Source: Petrolisthes cinctipes
Taxonomy: Eukaryota > Arthropoda > Malacostraca > Decapoda > Porcellanidae
Reading direction: 5' to 3'
NCBI GenBank assembly: GCA_033782935.1
Contig: JAWQEG010001234.1
Location: forward strand, 1,372,501-1,436,500
Length of the DNA stretch: 64,000 nucleotides
Positions 40,763 to 55,269 of this stretch are shown one piece after another (the first letter of the stretch is position 1; each line of letters begins with the position of its first letter). A program made the position numbers and the translations under genes. The notes under the pieces were generated by a model. It made no database searches. It saw only the letters and a list, made by a program, of their open reading frames with translations, and was not told the origin of the DNA.

Positions 40763-43700
40763 GGCACCTAAAATATCGATTTTCAGCATGTTTTGGACCT
40801 GTTTCTGAGTAGGCAAGTACAGATCGCTTCTGGGACCCCAAAATATCGAATTTTCGGGTGTTTGGAGCTTGAATTTGAGATATAAACGGGTACAGAAGAT
40901 GCATGCACATATCGATTTTCGGGCACCTAAAAGATCGATTTTCAGTATGTTTTGAGCCTGTATATTGAAAATACTCTAACACGGAGTAAGCATGTACAGA
41001 TCGCTTCTGGAACCCAAAAATATCGAATTTTCGGGTGTTTTGAGCCTGAATTTGAGATATAAACGGGTGCAGAAGATGCATACACATATTGACTTTGGTC
41101 ACCAAAAATATCGATTTTGAGCATGTTTTGAGCCTGTATCTTGAAAATACTCTAACACGGAGTAGGCATGTACAGATCGCTTCTGGGACCCCAAAATATC
41201 GAATTTTCGGGTGTTTTGGGCCTGAATTTGAGATATCGAGTTTGGGTACCTAAAATATCGATTTTTAGCATGTTTTGGGCCTTTATTTTGAAAACATTCT
41301 AGCACTGAGTAGGCATGTTCAAATCGCTTCTAGGCCCCCAAAATATCGAATTTTCGGGTGTTTTGAGCCTGAATTTGAGATATAAACGGGTACAGAAGAT
41401 GCATGCACATATCGACTTTTGGGCACCTAAAATATCGATTTTGAGCATGTTTTGGGTCTGTATCTTGAAAACATTTTAACTAGGAGTAGGCATATAGAGA
41501 TCGCTTTTAGGACCCAAAAATACCGAATTTTCGGGTGTTTTGAGGTTGAATTTGGGATATAAACGGGTGCAGAAGATGAATACACATATTGACTTTGGGC
41601 ACCTAAAATATCGATTTTCAGCATGTTTTGGACCTGTATAAGAGTAGGCATGTACAGATCGCTTCTGGGACCCCAAAATATCGAATATTCGGGTGTTTGG
41701 AGCTTGAATTTGAGATATAAACGGGTACAGAAGATGCATGCACATATCGACTTTTGGGCACCTAAAATATCGATTTTCAGTATGTTTAGGGCCTGTACTT
41801 TGAAAATACTCTAACACGGAGTAGGCATGTACAGTTCGCTTTTGGGGCCCCAAAATATCGAATTTTCAGGTGTTTTGAGGTTGAATTTTGGATAAAAACG
41901 GGTGCAGAAGATGCATACACATATTGACTTTGGTCACCTAGAATATCGATTTTTAGCATGTTTTGGGCCTGTATTTTGAAAATATTCTAGCACTGAGTAG
42001 ACATGTACAGATCGCTTCTGGGACCCCAAAATATCGAATTTTCGGGTGTTTTGGGCCTGAATTTGAGATATCGACTTTGGGCACCTAAAATATCGACTTT
42101 TAGCATGTTTTGGGCCTATATTTTGAAAATATTCTAGCACTGAGTAGATATGTACAGATCGCTTTTGGGACCCCAAAATATCGAATTTTCGGGTGTTTTG
42201 AGCCTGAATTAGAGCAATCGACTTTGGGCACCTAAAAGATCGATTTTCAGTATGTTTTGGGCCTGTATTTTGAATATACTCTAACACGGAGTACGCAAGT
42301 ACAGATCGCTTCTGGGACCCCAAAAATATCGAATTATCGTGTGTTTGGAGCCTCAACTTGAGATATAAACGAGTACAGAAGATGCATGCACATATCGACT
42401 TTTGGGCACCTAAAAGATCGATTTTCAGTATGTTTTGAGCCTGTATATTGAAAATACTCTAACACGGAGTAAGCATGTACAGATCGCTTCTGGGACCCCA
42501 AAATATCGAATTTTCGGGTGTTTTGAGCCTGAATTTGAGATATCGACTCTGGGCACCTAAAATATCGATTTTTAGCATGTTTTGGGCCTATATTTTGAAA
42601 ATATTCTAGCACTGAGTAGGCATGTACAGATCGCTTCAGGGACCCCAAAATATCGAATTTTCGGGTGTTTTGAGCCTGAATTTGAGATATAAACGGGTAC
42701 AGAATATGCATGCACATATCGACTTTTGGGCACCTAAAATATCGATTTTTAGCATGTTTTGGGTCTGTATATTGAAAACATTCTAACTAGGAGTAGGCAT
42801 GTACAGATCGCTTCTAGGACCCAAAAATATCGAATTTTCGGGTGTTTTGAGCCTGATTTTGAGATATAAACGGGTACAGAAGATACATTGATATATCGAC
42901 TTTGGACACTTAAAATATCGATTTTCAGCATGTTTTGAGCCTATATTTTGAAAACATTCTAACTAGGAGTAGGCATGTAGAGATCGCTTCTAGGACCCAA
43001 AAATACCGAATTTTCGGGTGTTTTGAGGTTGAATTTGGGATATAAACGGGTGCAGAAGATGCATACACATATTGACTTTGGGCACCTAAAATATCGATTT
43101 TCAGCATGTTTTGGACCTGTTTCTGAGTAGGCAAGTACAGATCGCTTCTGGGACCCCAAAATATCGAATTTTCGGGTGTTTGGAGCTTGAATTTGAGATA
43201 TAAACGGGTACAGAAGATGCATGCACATATCGATTTTCGGGCACCTAAAAGATCGATTTTCAGTATGTTTTGAGCCTGTATATTGAAAATACTCTAACAC
43301 GGAGTAAGCATGTACAGATCGCTTCTGGAACCCAAAAATATCGAATTTTCGGGTGTTTTGAGCCTGAATTTGAGATATAAACGGGTGCAGAAGATGCATA
43401 CACATATTGACTTTGGTCACCAAAAATATCGATTTTGAGCATGTTTTGAGCCTGTATCTTGAAAATACTCTAACACGGAGTAGGCATGTACAGATCGCTT
43501 CTGGGACCCCAAAATATCGAATTTTCGGGTGTTTTGGGCCTGAATTTGAGATATCGAGTTTGGGTACCTAAAATATCGATTTTTAGCATGTTTTGGGCCT
43601 TTATTTTGAAAACATTCTAGCACTGAGTAGGCATGTTCAAATCGCTTCTAGGCCCCCAAAATATCGAATTTTCGGGTGTTTTGAGCCTGAATTTGAGATA

Positions 43701-44583
43701 TAAACGGGTACAGAAGATGCATGCACATATCGACTTTTGGGCACCTAAAATATCGATTTTGAGCATGTTTTGGGTCTGTATCTTGAAAACATTTTAACTA
43801 GGAGTAGGCATATAGAGATCGCTTTTAGGACCCAAAAATACCGAATTTTCGGGTGTTTTGAGGTTGAATTTGGGATATAAACGGGTGCAGAAGATGAATA
43901 CACATATTGACTTTGGGCACCTAAAATATCGATTTTCAGCATGTTTTGGACCTGTATAAGAGTAGGCATGTACAGATCGCTTCTGGGACCCCAAAATATC
44001 GAATATTCGGGTGTTTGGAGCTTGAATTTGAGATATAAACGGGTACAGAAGATGCATGCACATATCGACTTTTGGGCACCTAAAATATCGATTTTCAGTA
44101 TGTTTAGGGCCTGTACTTTGAAAATACTCTAACACGGAGTAGGCATGTACAGTTCGCTTTTGGGGCCCCAAAATATCGAATTTTCAGGTGTTTTGAGGTT
44201 GAATTTTGGATAAAAACGGGTGCAGAAGATGCATACACATATTGACTTTGGTCACCTAGAATATCGATTTTTAGCATGTTTTGGGCCTGTATTTTGAAAA
44301 TATTCTAGCACTGAGTAGACATGTACAGATCGCTTCTGGGACCCCAAAATATCGAATTTTCGGGTGTTTTGGGCCTGAATTTGAGATATCGACTTTGGGC
44401 ACCTAAAATATCGACTTTTAGCATGTTTTGGGCCTATATTTTGAAAATATTCTAGCACTGAGTAGATATGTACAGATCGCTTTTGGGACCCCAAAATATC
44501 GAATTTTCGGGTGTTTTGAGCCTGAATTAGAGCAATCGACTTTGGGCACCTAAAAGATCGATTTTCAGTATGTTTTGGGCCTG
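39947..44583 (-). repeat. Tandem duplication of 2318 bp in satellite A
   Basis: About 39947-42264 is followed at once by an apparently identical copy at about 42265-44583. Rare variants recur exactly 2318 bp apart, such as ATATCGAATTATCG (40012 and 42330) and GAATTAGAGCAATCG (42207 and 44525). No difference was noticed by eye. Confidence 0.88.
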
Positions 44584-47500
44584 TATTTTGAAAATACTCT
44601 AACACGGAGTAGGCAAGTACAGATCGCTTCTGGGACCCCAAAATATCGAATTTTCGGTTGTTTTGAGCCTGAATTTGAGATATAAACGGGTGCAGAAGTT
44701 GCATGCACATATCGACTTTGGACACTTAAAATATCGATTTTTAGCATGTTTTGAGCCTATATTTTGAAAAAATTCTAACACTGAGTAAGCATGTACAGAT
44801 CGCTTCTGGGACCCCAAAATATAGAATTTTAAGGTGTTTTGAGCCTGAATTTGAGATATAAACGGTTACAGAAGATTAATGCACATATCAACTTTGGACA
44901 CTTAAAATATCGATTTTTAGCATGTTTTGAGCCTATATTTTGAAAACATTCTAGCACTGAGTAGGCATGTACAGATCGCTTCTGGGACCCAAAAATATCT
45001 AATTTTCGGGTTTTTTGAGCCTGAATTTGAGATATAAACAGGTATTGATGATGCATGCACATATCGACTTTTGGGCACCTAAAATATCGATTTTGAGCAT
45101 GTTTTGGGTCTGTATCTTGAAAACCTTCTAACTAGGAGTAGGCATGTACAGATCGCTTCTAGGACCCAAAAATACCGAATTTTCGGGTGTTTTGAGACTG
45201 AATTTGAGATATAAACGGGTACAGCAGATGCATGCACATATCGACTTTAGACACTTAAAGTATCGATTTTTAGCATGTTTTGAGCCTATATTTTGAAAAT
45301 ATTCTAGCACTGAGTAGGCATGTACAGATTGCTTCTGGGACCCAAAAATATCGAATTTTCGTGTGTGTTGAGCCTGAATTTGAGATATAAACGGGTACAC
45401 TTAAAATATCGATTTTTAGCATGTTTTGAGCCTATATTTTGAAAACATTCTAGCACTGAGTAGGCATGTACAGATCGCTTCTGGGACCCAAAAATATCGA
45501 ATATTCGGGTGTTTGGAGCCAGAATTTTAGATATAAACGGGTACAGAAGATGCATGCACATATCGACTTTTGGGCACCTAAAAGATCGATTTTCTGTATG
45601 TTTTGGGCCTGTATATTGAAAATACTCTAACATGGAGTAGGCATGTACAGATCGCTTCTGGGACCCCAAAATATCGAATTTAAGGTGTTTTGAGCCTGAA
45701 TTTAAGATATCGACATTCGGCACCTAAAATATCAATTTTTAGCATGTTTTGGGCTTATATTTTGAAAACATTCTAGCACTGAGTAGGCATGTACAGAACG
45801 CTTCTGGGACCCAAAAATATCGAATATTCGAGTGTTTTAAGGTTGAATTTGGGATATAAACAGGTGCAGAAGATGCATACACATATTGACTTTGGTTACC
45901 TAAAATATCGATTTCAGCATGTTTTGGGCCTGTATTTTGAAAATACTATAACACGGAGGACGCAAGTACAGATCTCTTCTGGGACCCCCAAAAATCGAAT
46001 TTTCGTCTGTTTGGAGCCTCAATTTGTGATATAAACGTGTACAGAAGATGCATGCACATATCGACTTTTAGGCACCTAAAAGATCGATTTTCAGTATTTT
46101 TTGAGCCTGTATATTGAAAATACTCTAACACGGATTAAGCATGTACAGATCGCTTCTGGGACCCCAAAATATCGAATTTTCGGGTGTTTGGAGCCTGAAT
46201 TTGAGATATAAACGGGTACAGAAGATGCATGCACATATCGACTTTTGGGCACCTAAAATATCGATTTTGAGCATGTTTTGGGTCTGTTTCTTAAAAACAT
46301 TCTAACTAGAAGTAGGCATGTAGAGATCACTTCTAGGACCCCAAAAAACCGAATTTTCGGGTGTTTTGAGCCTGAATTTGAGATATAAACGGGTACAGAA
46401 GATGCATGCACATATTGACTTTGGGCACCTAAAATATCGATTTTTAGCATGTTTTGGGCCTGTATTTTGAAAACATTCTAGCACTGAGTAGGCATGTACA
46501 GATCACTTCTGGGACCCAAAAATATCGAGTTTTCGGGTGTTTTGAGGTTGAATTTTGGATAAAAACGGGTGCAGAAGATGCATACACATATTGACTTTGG
46601 TCACCTAAAATATCGATTTTCAGCTTGTTTTGGGCCTGTATTTTGTAAACATTCAAACTAAGAGTAGGCATGTATAGATCGCTTCTAGGACCCAAAAATA
46701 TCGAATTTTCGGGTGTTTTCAAGTTGAATTTGGGATATAAACGGGTGCAGAAGATGCATGCACATATTGAATTTGGGAACCTAAAATATCGATTTTCAGC
46801 ATGTTTTGGGCCTGTATTTGAGTAGGCATCTAGAGTTTGCTTCTGGGAACCAAAAATATTGAATTTTCGGGTGTTTGGAGCCTGAATTTGATATATAAAC
46901 GGGTACAGAAGATGCATGGACATATCGACTTTTGTGCACCTAAAATATCGATTTTCTGTATGTTTTGGGCCTGTATTTTGAAAATACTCTAACACGGAGT
47001 AGGCATGTACAGATCGCTTCTGGGACCCCAAAATATCGAATTTTCGGGTGTTTCGGGCCTGAATTTGAGATATCGACTTTGGGCACCTAAAATATCGACT
47101 TTTAGCATGTTTTGGGCCTATAATTTGAAAATATTCTAGCACTGAGTAGACATGTACAGATCGCTTCTGGGACCCCAAAATATCGAATTTTCGGGTGTTT
47201 AGAGCCTTAATTTGAGATATATACGGGTATGGAAAATGCAAGCACATATTGACTTTGGGCACCTGAAATATATCGATTTTGAGCATGTTTTGGGCCTGTA
47301 TATTGAAAATACTCTAAAACGGAGTAGGCATGTACAGATCGCTTCTGGGACCCCAAAATATCGAATTTTCGGGTGTTTTGATCCTGAATTTGAGATATCG
47401 ACTTTTGGGCACCAAAAATATCGATTTTGAGCATATTTTGGGTCTGTATACTGAAAAGATTCTAACTAGGAGTAGGCATGTACAGATTGCTTCTAGGACC

Positions 47501-49125
47501 CACAAATACCGAATTTTCGGGTGTTTTGAGCCTGAATTTAAGATATAAACGGATACAGAAGATGCATGCACATATCGACTTTTGGGCACATAAAATATAC
47601 GATTTTGAGCATGTTTTCGGTCTGTATCTTCAAAATATTTTAACTAGGAGTAGGCATGTACAGATCGCTTCTAGGATCCAAAAATACCGAATTTTCTGTG
47701 TTTTGAGCCTGAATTTGATATATAAACGGGCACCGAAGATGCATGCACATATCGACTTTGGACACTTAAAATATCAATTTTTAGCATGTTTTGAGCCTAT
47801 ATTTTAAAAACATTCTAGCACTGAGTAGGCATGTACAGATCACTTCTGGGACCCAAAAATATCGAATTTTCGGGTGTTTTGAGCCTGAATTTGAGATATC
47901 GACTTTGTGCACCTAAAATATCGATTTTTAGCATGTTTTGGGCCTGTAATTTGTAAATACTTTAACACGGAGTAGGCATGTACAGATCGCTTCTGGGACC
48001 CAAAAATATCGAATTTTCGGTTGTTTTGAGCCTGAATTTGAGATATAAACGGGTACAGAAGATGCATGCACATATCGACTTTGGACACTTAAAATATCGA
48101 TTTTTAGCATGTTTTGAGCCTATATTTTGAAAACATTCTAGCACTGAGTAGGCATGTACAGATCACTTCTGGGACCCAAAAATATCGAATTTTCGGGTGT
48201 TTTGAGGTTAAATTTGAGATATAAACGAGTGCAGAAGATGCATACACATATTGACTTTGGGCACCTAAAATATCGATTTTCAGCATGTTTTGGGCCTGTA
48301 TCTGAGTAGGCATGTACAGATCACTTCTGGTACCCCAAAATATCGAATTTTCGGGTGTTTGGAGCCTGAATTTGAGATGTAAACGGGTTCAGAAGATGCA
48401 TGCACATATTGACTTTTGGGCACCTAAAAGATCGATTTTCAGGATGTTTTTTGCCTGTTTTTTTAAATTACTTTAACATGGAGTAGGCATCTACAGTTCG
48501 CTTCTGGGACCCCAAAATATCGAATTTTCGGGTGTTTTGGGCCTGAATTTGAGATATCGACTTTGGGCACCTAAAATATCGATTTTTAGCATGTTTTGGG
48601 CCTATATTTTGAAAATATTCTAGCACTGAGTAGGTATGTACAGATCGCTTCTGGGACCCCAAAACATCGAATTTTCAGGTGTTTAGAGCCTGAATTTGAG
48701 ATATAAACGGGTACAGAAGATGCATGCACATATCGACTTTTGGGCACCTAAAATATCGATTTTGAGCATGTTTGGGTCTGTATCTTGAAAACATTCTAAC
48801 TAGGAGTAGGCATGTACAGATCGCTTCTAGGACCCCAAAATACCGAATTTTCGGGTGTTTTGAGCCTGATTTTGAGATATAAACGGGTGCAGAAGATGCA
48901 TACACATATTGACTTTGGGCACCTAAAATATCGATTTTCAGCATGTTTTGTTCCTGTATCTGAGTAGGCATGTACAGATCGCTTCTAGGACCCCAAAATA
49001 TCGAATTTTCGGGTGTTTGGAGCCTGAATTTGAGATATAAACGGGTACGGAAGATGCATGCACATATTGACTTTTGGGCACCTAAAAGATCGATTTTCAG
49101 TATGTTTTGGGTCTGTATTTTGAAA

Positions 49126-52100
49126 ATACTCTAACACGGAGTAGGCAAGTACAGATTGCTTCTGGGACCCCAAAATATCGATTTTCCGGGTGTTTATTGC
49201 CTGAATTTGAGATATCGACTTTGGGCACCTAAAATATCGATTTTAAGCAAGTTTTGGGCCTATATTTTAAAAATATTCTAGCACTGAGTAGGCATGTACC
49301 GATAACTTCTGTGACCACAAAATATCGAATTTTCGGGGGTTTTGAGCCAGAATTTGAGATATAAACGGGTACATAAAATGCATGCACATATTGACTTTGG
49401 GCACCTAAAATATCGATTTTCAGCATCTTTTGGGCCTGTATTTTGAAAATACTTTTACACGGAGTAGGCATGTACAGATCGCTTCTAAGACCCAAAAATA
49501 TCGAATTTTCAGGTATTTTCAGGTTTAATTTGGGATATAAACGGGTGCAGAAGATGCATACACATATTGACTTTCGTCACCTAAAATATCGATTTTCAGC
49601 ATGTTTTGGGCCTGTATCTGAGTAGGCATGTACAGATCGCTTCTGGGACCCCAAAATATCGAATTTTTTGGTGTTTTGAGGTTGAATTTTGGATAAAAAC
49701 GGGTGCAGAAGATGCATACACATATTGACTTTGGTCACCTAAAATATCGATTTTAATCATGTTTTGGGCTTGTACTTTGAAAACATTCTAACTAGGAGTA
49801 GGCATGTACAGATCGCTTCTGGGACCCAAAAATATCGAATTTTCGGGTGTTTTCAGGTTTAATTTGGGATATAAACGGGTGCAGAAGATGCATACACATA
49901 TTGACTTTGGGAACCTAAAATATCGATTTTCAGCATGTTTTGGGCCTGTATCTAAGTAGGCATGTACAGATCGCTTCTGGGACCCCAAAATATCGAATGT
50001 TCGTGTGTTTGAAGCCTGAATTTGAGATATAAACGGGTACAGAAGATGCATGCACATATCGACTTTTGGGCACCTAAAATATCGATTTTTAGCATGTTTT
50101 TGGTCTGTATCTTGAAAACATTTTAACTAGGAGTAGGCATGTACAGATCGCTTCTGGGACCCAAAAATATCGAATTTTCGGGTGTTTTGAGGTTGAATTT
50201 GAAATATAAACGAGTGCAGAAGATTCATACACATATTGACTTTGGGCACCTAAAATATCGATTTTCAGCATGTTCTGGGCCTGTATTTGAGTAGGCATGT
50301 ACAGATCGCTTCTAGGACCGAAAAATACCGAATTTTCGGGTGTTTTGAGCCTGAATTTGATATATAAACGGGTACAGAAGATGCATGCACATATCGACTT
50401 TGGGCACCTAAAATATCGATTTTCTGTATGTTTTGGGCCTATATTTTGAAAATACTCTAACACGGAGTAGGCAAGTACAGATTGCTTCTGGGACCCCAAA
50501 ATATCGATTTTCCGGGTGTTTATTGCCTGAATTTGAGATATCGACTTTGGGCACCTAAAATATCGATTTTAAGCAAGTTTTGGGCCTATATTTTAAAAAT
50601 ATTCTAGCACTGAGTAGGCATGTACCGATAACTTCTGTGACCACAAAATATCGAATTTTCGGGGGTTTTGAGCCAGAATTTGAGATATAAACGGGTACAT
50701 AAAATGCATGCACATATTGACTTTGGGCACCTAAAATATCGATTTTCAGCATCTTTTGGGCCTGTATTTTGAAAATACTTTTACACGGAGTAGGCATGTA
50801 CAGATCGCTTCTAAGACCCAAAAATATCGAATTTTCAGGTATTTTCAGGTTTAATTTGGGATATAAACGGGTGCAGAAGATGCATACACATATTGACTTT
50901 CGTCACCTAAAATATCGATTTTCAGCATGTTTTGGGCCTGTATCTGAGTAGGCATGTACAGATCGCTTCTGGGACCCCAAAATATCGAATTTTTTGGTGT
51001 TTTGAGGTTGAATTTTGGATAAAAACGGGTGCAGAAGATGCATACACATATTGACTTTGGTCACCTAAAATATCGATTTTAATCATGTTTTGGGCTTGTA
51101 CTTTGAAAACATTCTAACTAGGAGTAGGCATGTACAGATCGCTTCTGGGACCCAAAAATATCGAATTTTCGGGTGTTTTCAGGTTTAATTTGGGATATAA
51201 ACGGGTGCAGAAGATGCATACACATATTGACTTTGGGAACCTAAAATATCGATTTTCAGCATGTTTTGGGCCTGTATCTAAGTAGGCATGTACAGATCGC
51301 TTCTGGGACCCCAAAATATCGAATGTTCGTGTGTTTGAAGCCTGAATTTGAGATATAAACGGGTACAGAAGATGCATGCACATATCGACTTTTGGGCACC
51401 TAAAATATCGATTTTTAGCATGTTTTTGGTCTGTATCTTGAAAACATTTTAACTAGGAGTAGGCATGTACAGATCGCTTCTGGGACCCAAAAATATCGAA
51501 TTTTCGGGTGTTTTGAGGTTGAATTTGAAATATAAACGAGTGCAGAAGATTCATACACATATTGACTTTGGGCACCTAAAATATCGATTTTCAGCATGTT
51601 CTGGGCCTGTATTTGAGTAGGCATGTACAGATCGCTTCTAGGACCGAAAAATACCGAATTTTCGGGTGTTTTGAGCCTGAATTTGATATATAAACGGGTA
51701 CAGAAGATGCATGCACATATCGACTTTGGGCACCTAAAATATCGATTTTCTGTATGTTTTGGGCCTATATTTTGAAAATACTCTAACACGGAGTAGGCAA
51801 GTACAGATTGCTTCTGGGACCCCAAAATATCGATTTTCCGGGTGTTTATTGCCTGAATTTGAGATATCGACTTTGGGCACCTAAAATATCGATTTTAAGC
51901 AAGTTTTGGGCCTATATTTTAAAAATATTCTAGCACTGAGTAGGCATGTACCGATAACTTCTGTGACCACAAAATATCGAATTTTCGGGGGTTTTGAGCC
52001 AGAATTTGAGATATAAACGGGTACATAAAATGCATGCACATATTGACTTTGGGCACCTAAAATATCGATTTTCAGCATCTTTTGGGCCTGTATTTTGAAA

Positions 52101-53066
52101 ATACTTTTACACGGAGTAGGCATGTACAGATCGCTTCTAAGACCCAAAAATATCGAATTTTCAGGTATTTTCAGGTTTAATTTGGGATATAAACGGGTGC
52201 AGAAGATGCATACACATATTGACTTTCGTCACCTAAAATATCGATTTTCAGCATGTTTTGGGCCTGTATCTGAGTAGGCATGTACAGATCGCTTCTGGGA
52301 CCCCAAAATATCGAATTTTTTGGTGTTTTGAGGTTGAATTTTGGATAAAAACGGGTGCAGAAGATGCATACACATATTGACTTTGGTCACCTAAAATATC
52401 GATTTTAATCATGTTTTGGGCTTGTACTTTGAAAACATTCTAACTAGGAGTAGGCATGTACAGATCGCTTCTGGGACCCAAAAATATCGAATTTTCGGGT
52501 GTTTTCAGGTTTAATTTGGGATATAAACGGGTGCAGAAGATGCATACACATATTGACTTTGGGAACCTAAAATATCGATTTTCAGCATGTTTTGGGCCTG
52601 TATCTAAGTAGGCATGTACAGATCGCTTCTGGGACCCCAAAATATCGAATGTTCGTGTGTTTGAAGCCTGAATTTGAGATATAAACGGGTACAGAAGATG
52701 CATGCACATATCGACTTTTGGGCACCTAAAATATCGATTTTTAGCATGTTTTTGGTCTGTATCTTGAAAACATTTTAACTAGGAGTAGGCATGTACAGAT
52801 CGCTTCTGGGACCCAAAAATATCGAATTTTCGGGTGTTTTGAGGTTGAATTTGAAATATAAACGAGTGCAGAAGATTCATACACATATTGACTTTGGGCA
52901 CCTAAAATATCGATTTTCAGCATGTTCTGGGCCTGTATTTGAGTAGGCATGTACAGATCGCTTCTAGGACCGAAAAATACCGAATTTTCGGGTGTTTTGA
53001 GCCTGAATTTGATATATAAACGGGTACAGAAGATGCATGCACATATCGACTTTGGGCACCTAAAAT
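49126..53066 (-). repeat. Tandem triplication of 1326 bp in satellite A
   Basis: Nearly three copies (about 49126, 50452 and 51778 onward), each about seven to eight units long, with a shift of 1326 bp. Private variants such as ATATCGATTTTCCGGG (49178, 50504, 51830) and GTACATAAAATGCATG (49368, 50694, 52020) occur in every copy. The last copy ends near 53066, where AAAATACAG replaces the expected sequence. Confidence 0.9.
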
Positions 53067-55269
53067 ACAGATTTTTAGCATGTTTTGCGCCTATTTTTTG
53101 AAAATATTCTAGCACTAAGTAGGCATGTACAGATCACTTCTGGGACCCCAAAATATCGAATTTTCGGGTGTGTTGAGCCTTAATTTGAGATATAAACGGG
53201 TACACTTAAAATATCGATTTTTAGCATGTTTTGAGCCTATATTTTGAAAACATTCTAGCACTGAGTAGGCATGTACAGATCGCTTCTGGGACCCAAAAAT
53301 ATCAAATATTAGGGTGTTTTGAGGTTGAATTTGGGATACAAACGGGTGCAGAAGATGCATACACATATTGACTTTGGTCACCTAAAATATCGATTTTCAG
53401 CATGTTTTGGGCCTGTATTTTGAAAATACTCTAACACGAAGTAGGCAAGTACAGATCGCTTCTGGGACCCCAAAATGTCGAATTTTCGTGTGTTTGGAGC
53501 CTGAATTTGAGATATAAACGGGTACAGAAGATGCATGCACATATCGAATTTTGGGCACCTAAAAGATCGATTTTCAGCAAGTTTTGGGCCTGTATATTGA
53601 AAATTCTCTAACACAGAGTAGGCATGTACAGAAAGCTTCTGGGACCCCAAAATATAGAATTTTCGGGTGTTTTGAGCCTGAATTTGAGATATCGACTTTG
53701 GGCACCAAAAATATAGATTTTTAGCATGTTTTGGGCCTATATTTTGAAAATATTCTAGCACTAAGTAGGCATGTACAGATCACTTCTGGGACCCCAAAAT
53801 ATCGAATTTTCGGGTGTGTTGAGCCTGAATTTGAGATATAAACAGGTACACTTAAAATATCGATTTTTAGCATGTTTTGAGCCTATATTTTGAAAATATT
53901 CTAGGACTGAGTAGGCATGTACAGATCGCTTCTGGGATCCAAAAATATCGAATTTTCGGGTGTTTTGAGGTTGAAATTGGGATATAAACGGGTGCAGAAG
54001 ATGCATGCACATATCGACTTTTGGGCACCTAAAATATCGATTTTCAGTATGTTTTAGGCCTGTACTTTGAAAATACTCTAACACGGAGTAGGCATGTACA
54101 GTTCGCTTCTGGGACACCAAAATATCGAATTTTCGGGAGTTTAGGGCCTGAATTTGAAATATCGACGTTGGGCACCAAAAATATCGATTTTTAGCATGTT
54201 TTGAGCCTATATTTTGAAAATATTCTAGCACTAAGTAGGCATGTACAGATCACTTGTGGGACCCCAAAATATCGAATTTTCGGGTGTGTTGAGCCTGAAT
54301 TTGAGATATAAACAGGTACACTTAAAATATCGATTTTTAGCATGTTTTGAGCCTATATTTTGAAAATATTCTAGGACTGAGTAGGCATGTACAGATCGCT
54401 TCTGGGACCCAAAAATATCGAATATTCGGGTGTTTTGAGGTTGAAATTGGGATATAAACGGGTGCAGAAGATGTATACACATATTGACTTTGGTCACCTA
54501 AAATATCTATTTTGAGCATGTTTTGGGCCTGTATTTTGAAAATACTCTAACACGGAGTAGGCAAGTACAGATTGTTTCTGGGCCCCAAAATATCGAATTT
54601 TCGTGTGTTTGGAGCCTGAATTTGAGATATAAACGGGTACAGAAGATGCATGCACATATCGACTTTTGGGCACCTAAAAGATCGATTTTCAGTATGTTTT
54701 GGGCCTGTATATTGAAAATACTCTATCACGGAGTAGGCATGTACAGTTCGTTTCTGGGACCCCAAAATATCGAATGTTCGGGTGTTTTGAGCCTGAATTT
54801 GAGATATCGACTTTGGGCACCTAAAATATCGTTTTTAGCATGTTTTGGGCCTATATTTTGAAAATATTCTAGCACTGAGTAGGCATGTACAGATCGCTTC
54901 TGGGACCCAAAAATATCGAATTTTCGGGTGTTTTGAGGTTGAATTTGAGATATAAACAGGTACTGAAGATGCATGCATATATTGACTTTTGGGCACCTAA
55001 AATATCGATTTTGAGCATGTTTTTGGTCTGTATCTTGCAAACATTTTAACTAGGAGTAGGCATGTACAGATCGTTTCTAGGACCCAAAAATACCTAATTT
55101 TCGGGTGTTTTGAGCCTGAATTTGAGATATAAACGGGTACAGAAGGTGCATCCCCATATCGACTTTGGACACTTAAAATATCGATTTTTAGCATGTGTTG
55201 AGCCTATATTTTGAAAACATTCTATCACTGAGTAGGCATGTACAGATCGCTTCTGGGACCCAAAAATTT

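Noticed and set aside
46444..47286. A 280-codon open frame on the minus strand, and dozens of similar 60-170-codon frames in both satellite A arrays
   Set aside because: They translate the 177-bp satellite unit, whose length is divisible by three. Overlapping frames are open equally, there is no conserved start or domain, and the frames end wherever a unit has a frame-changing deletion.
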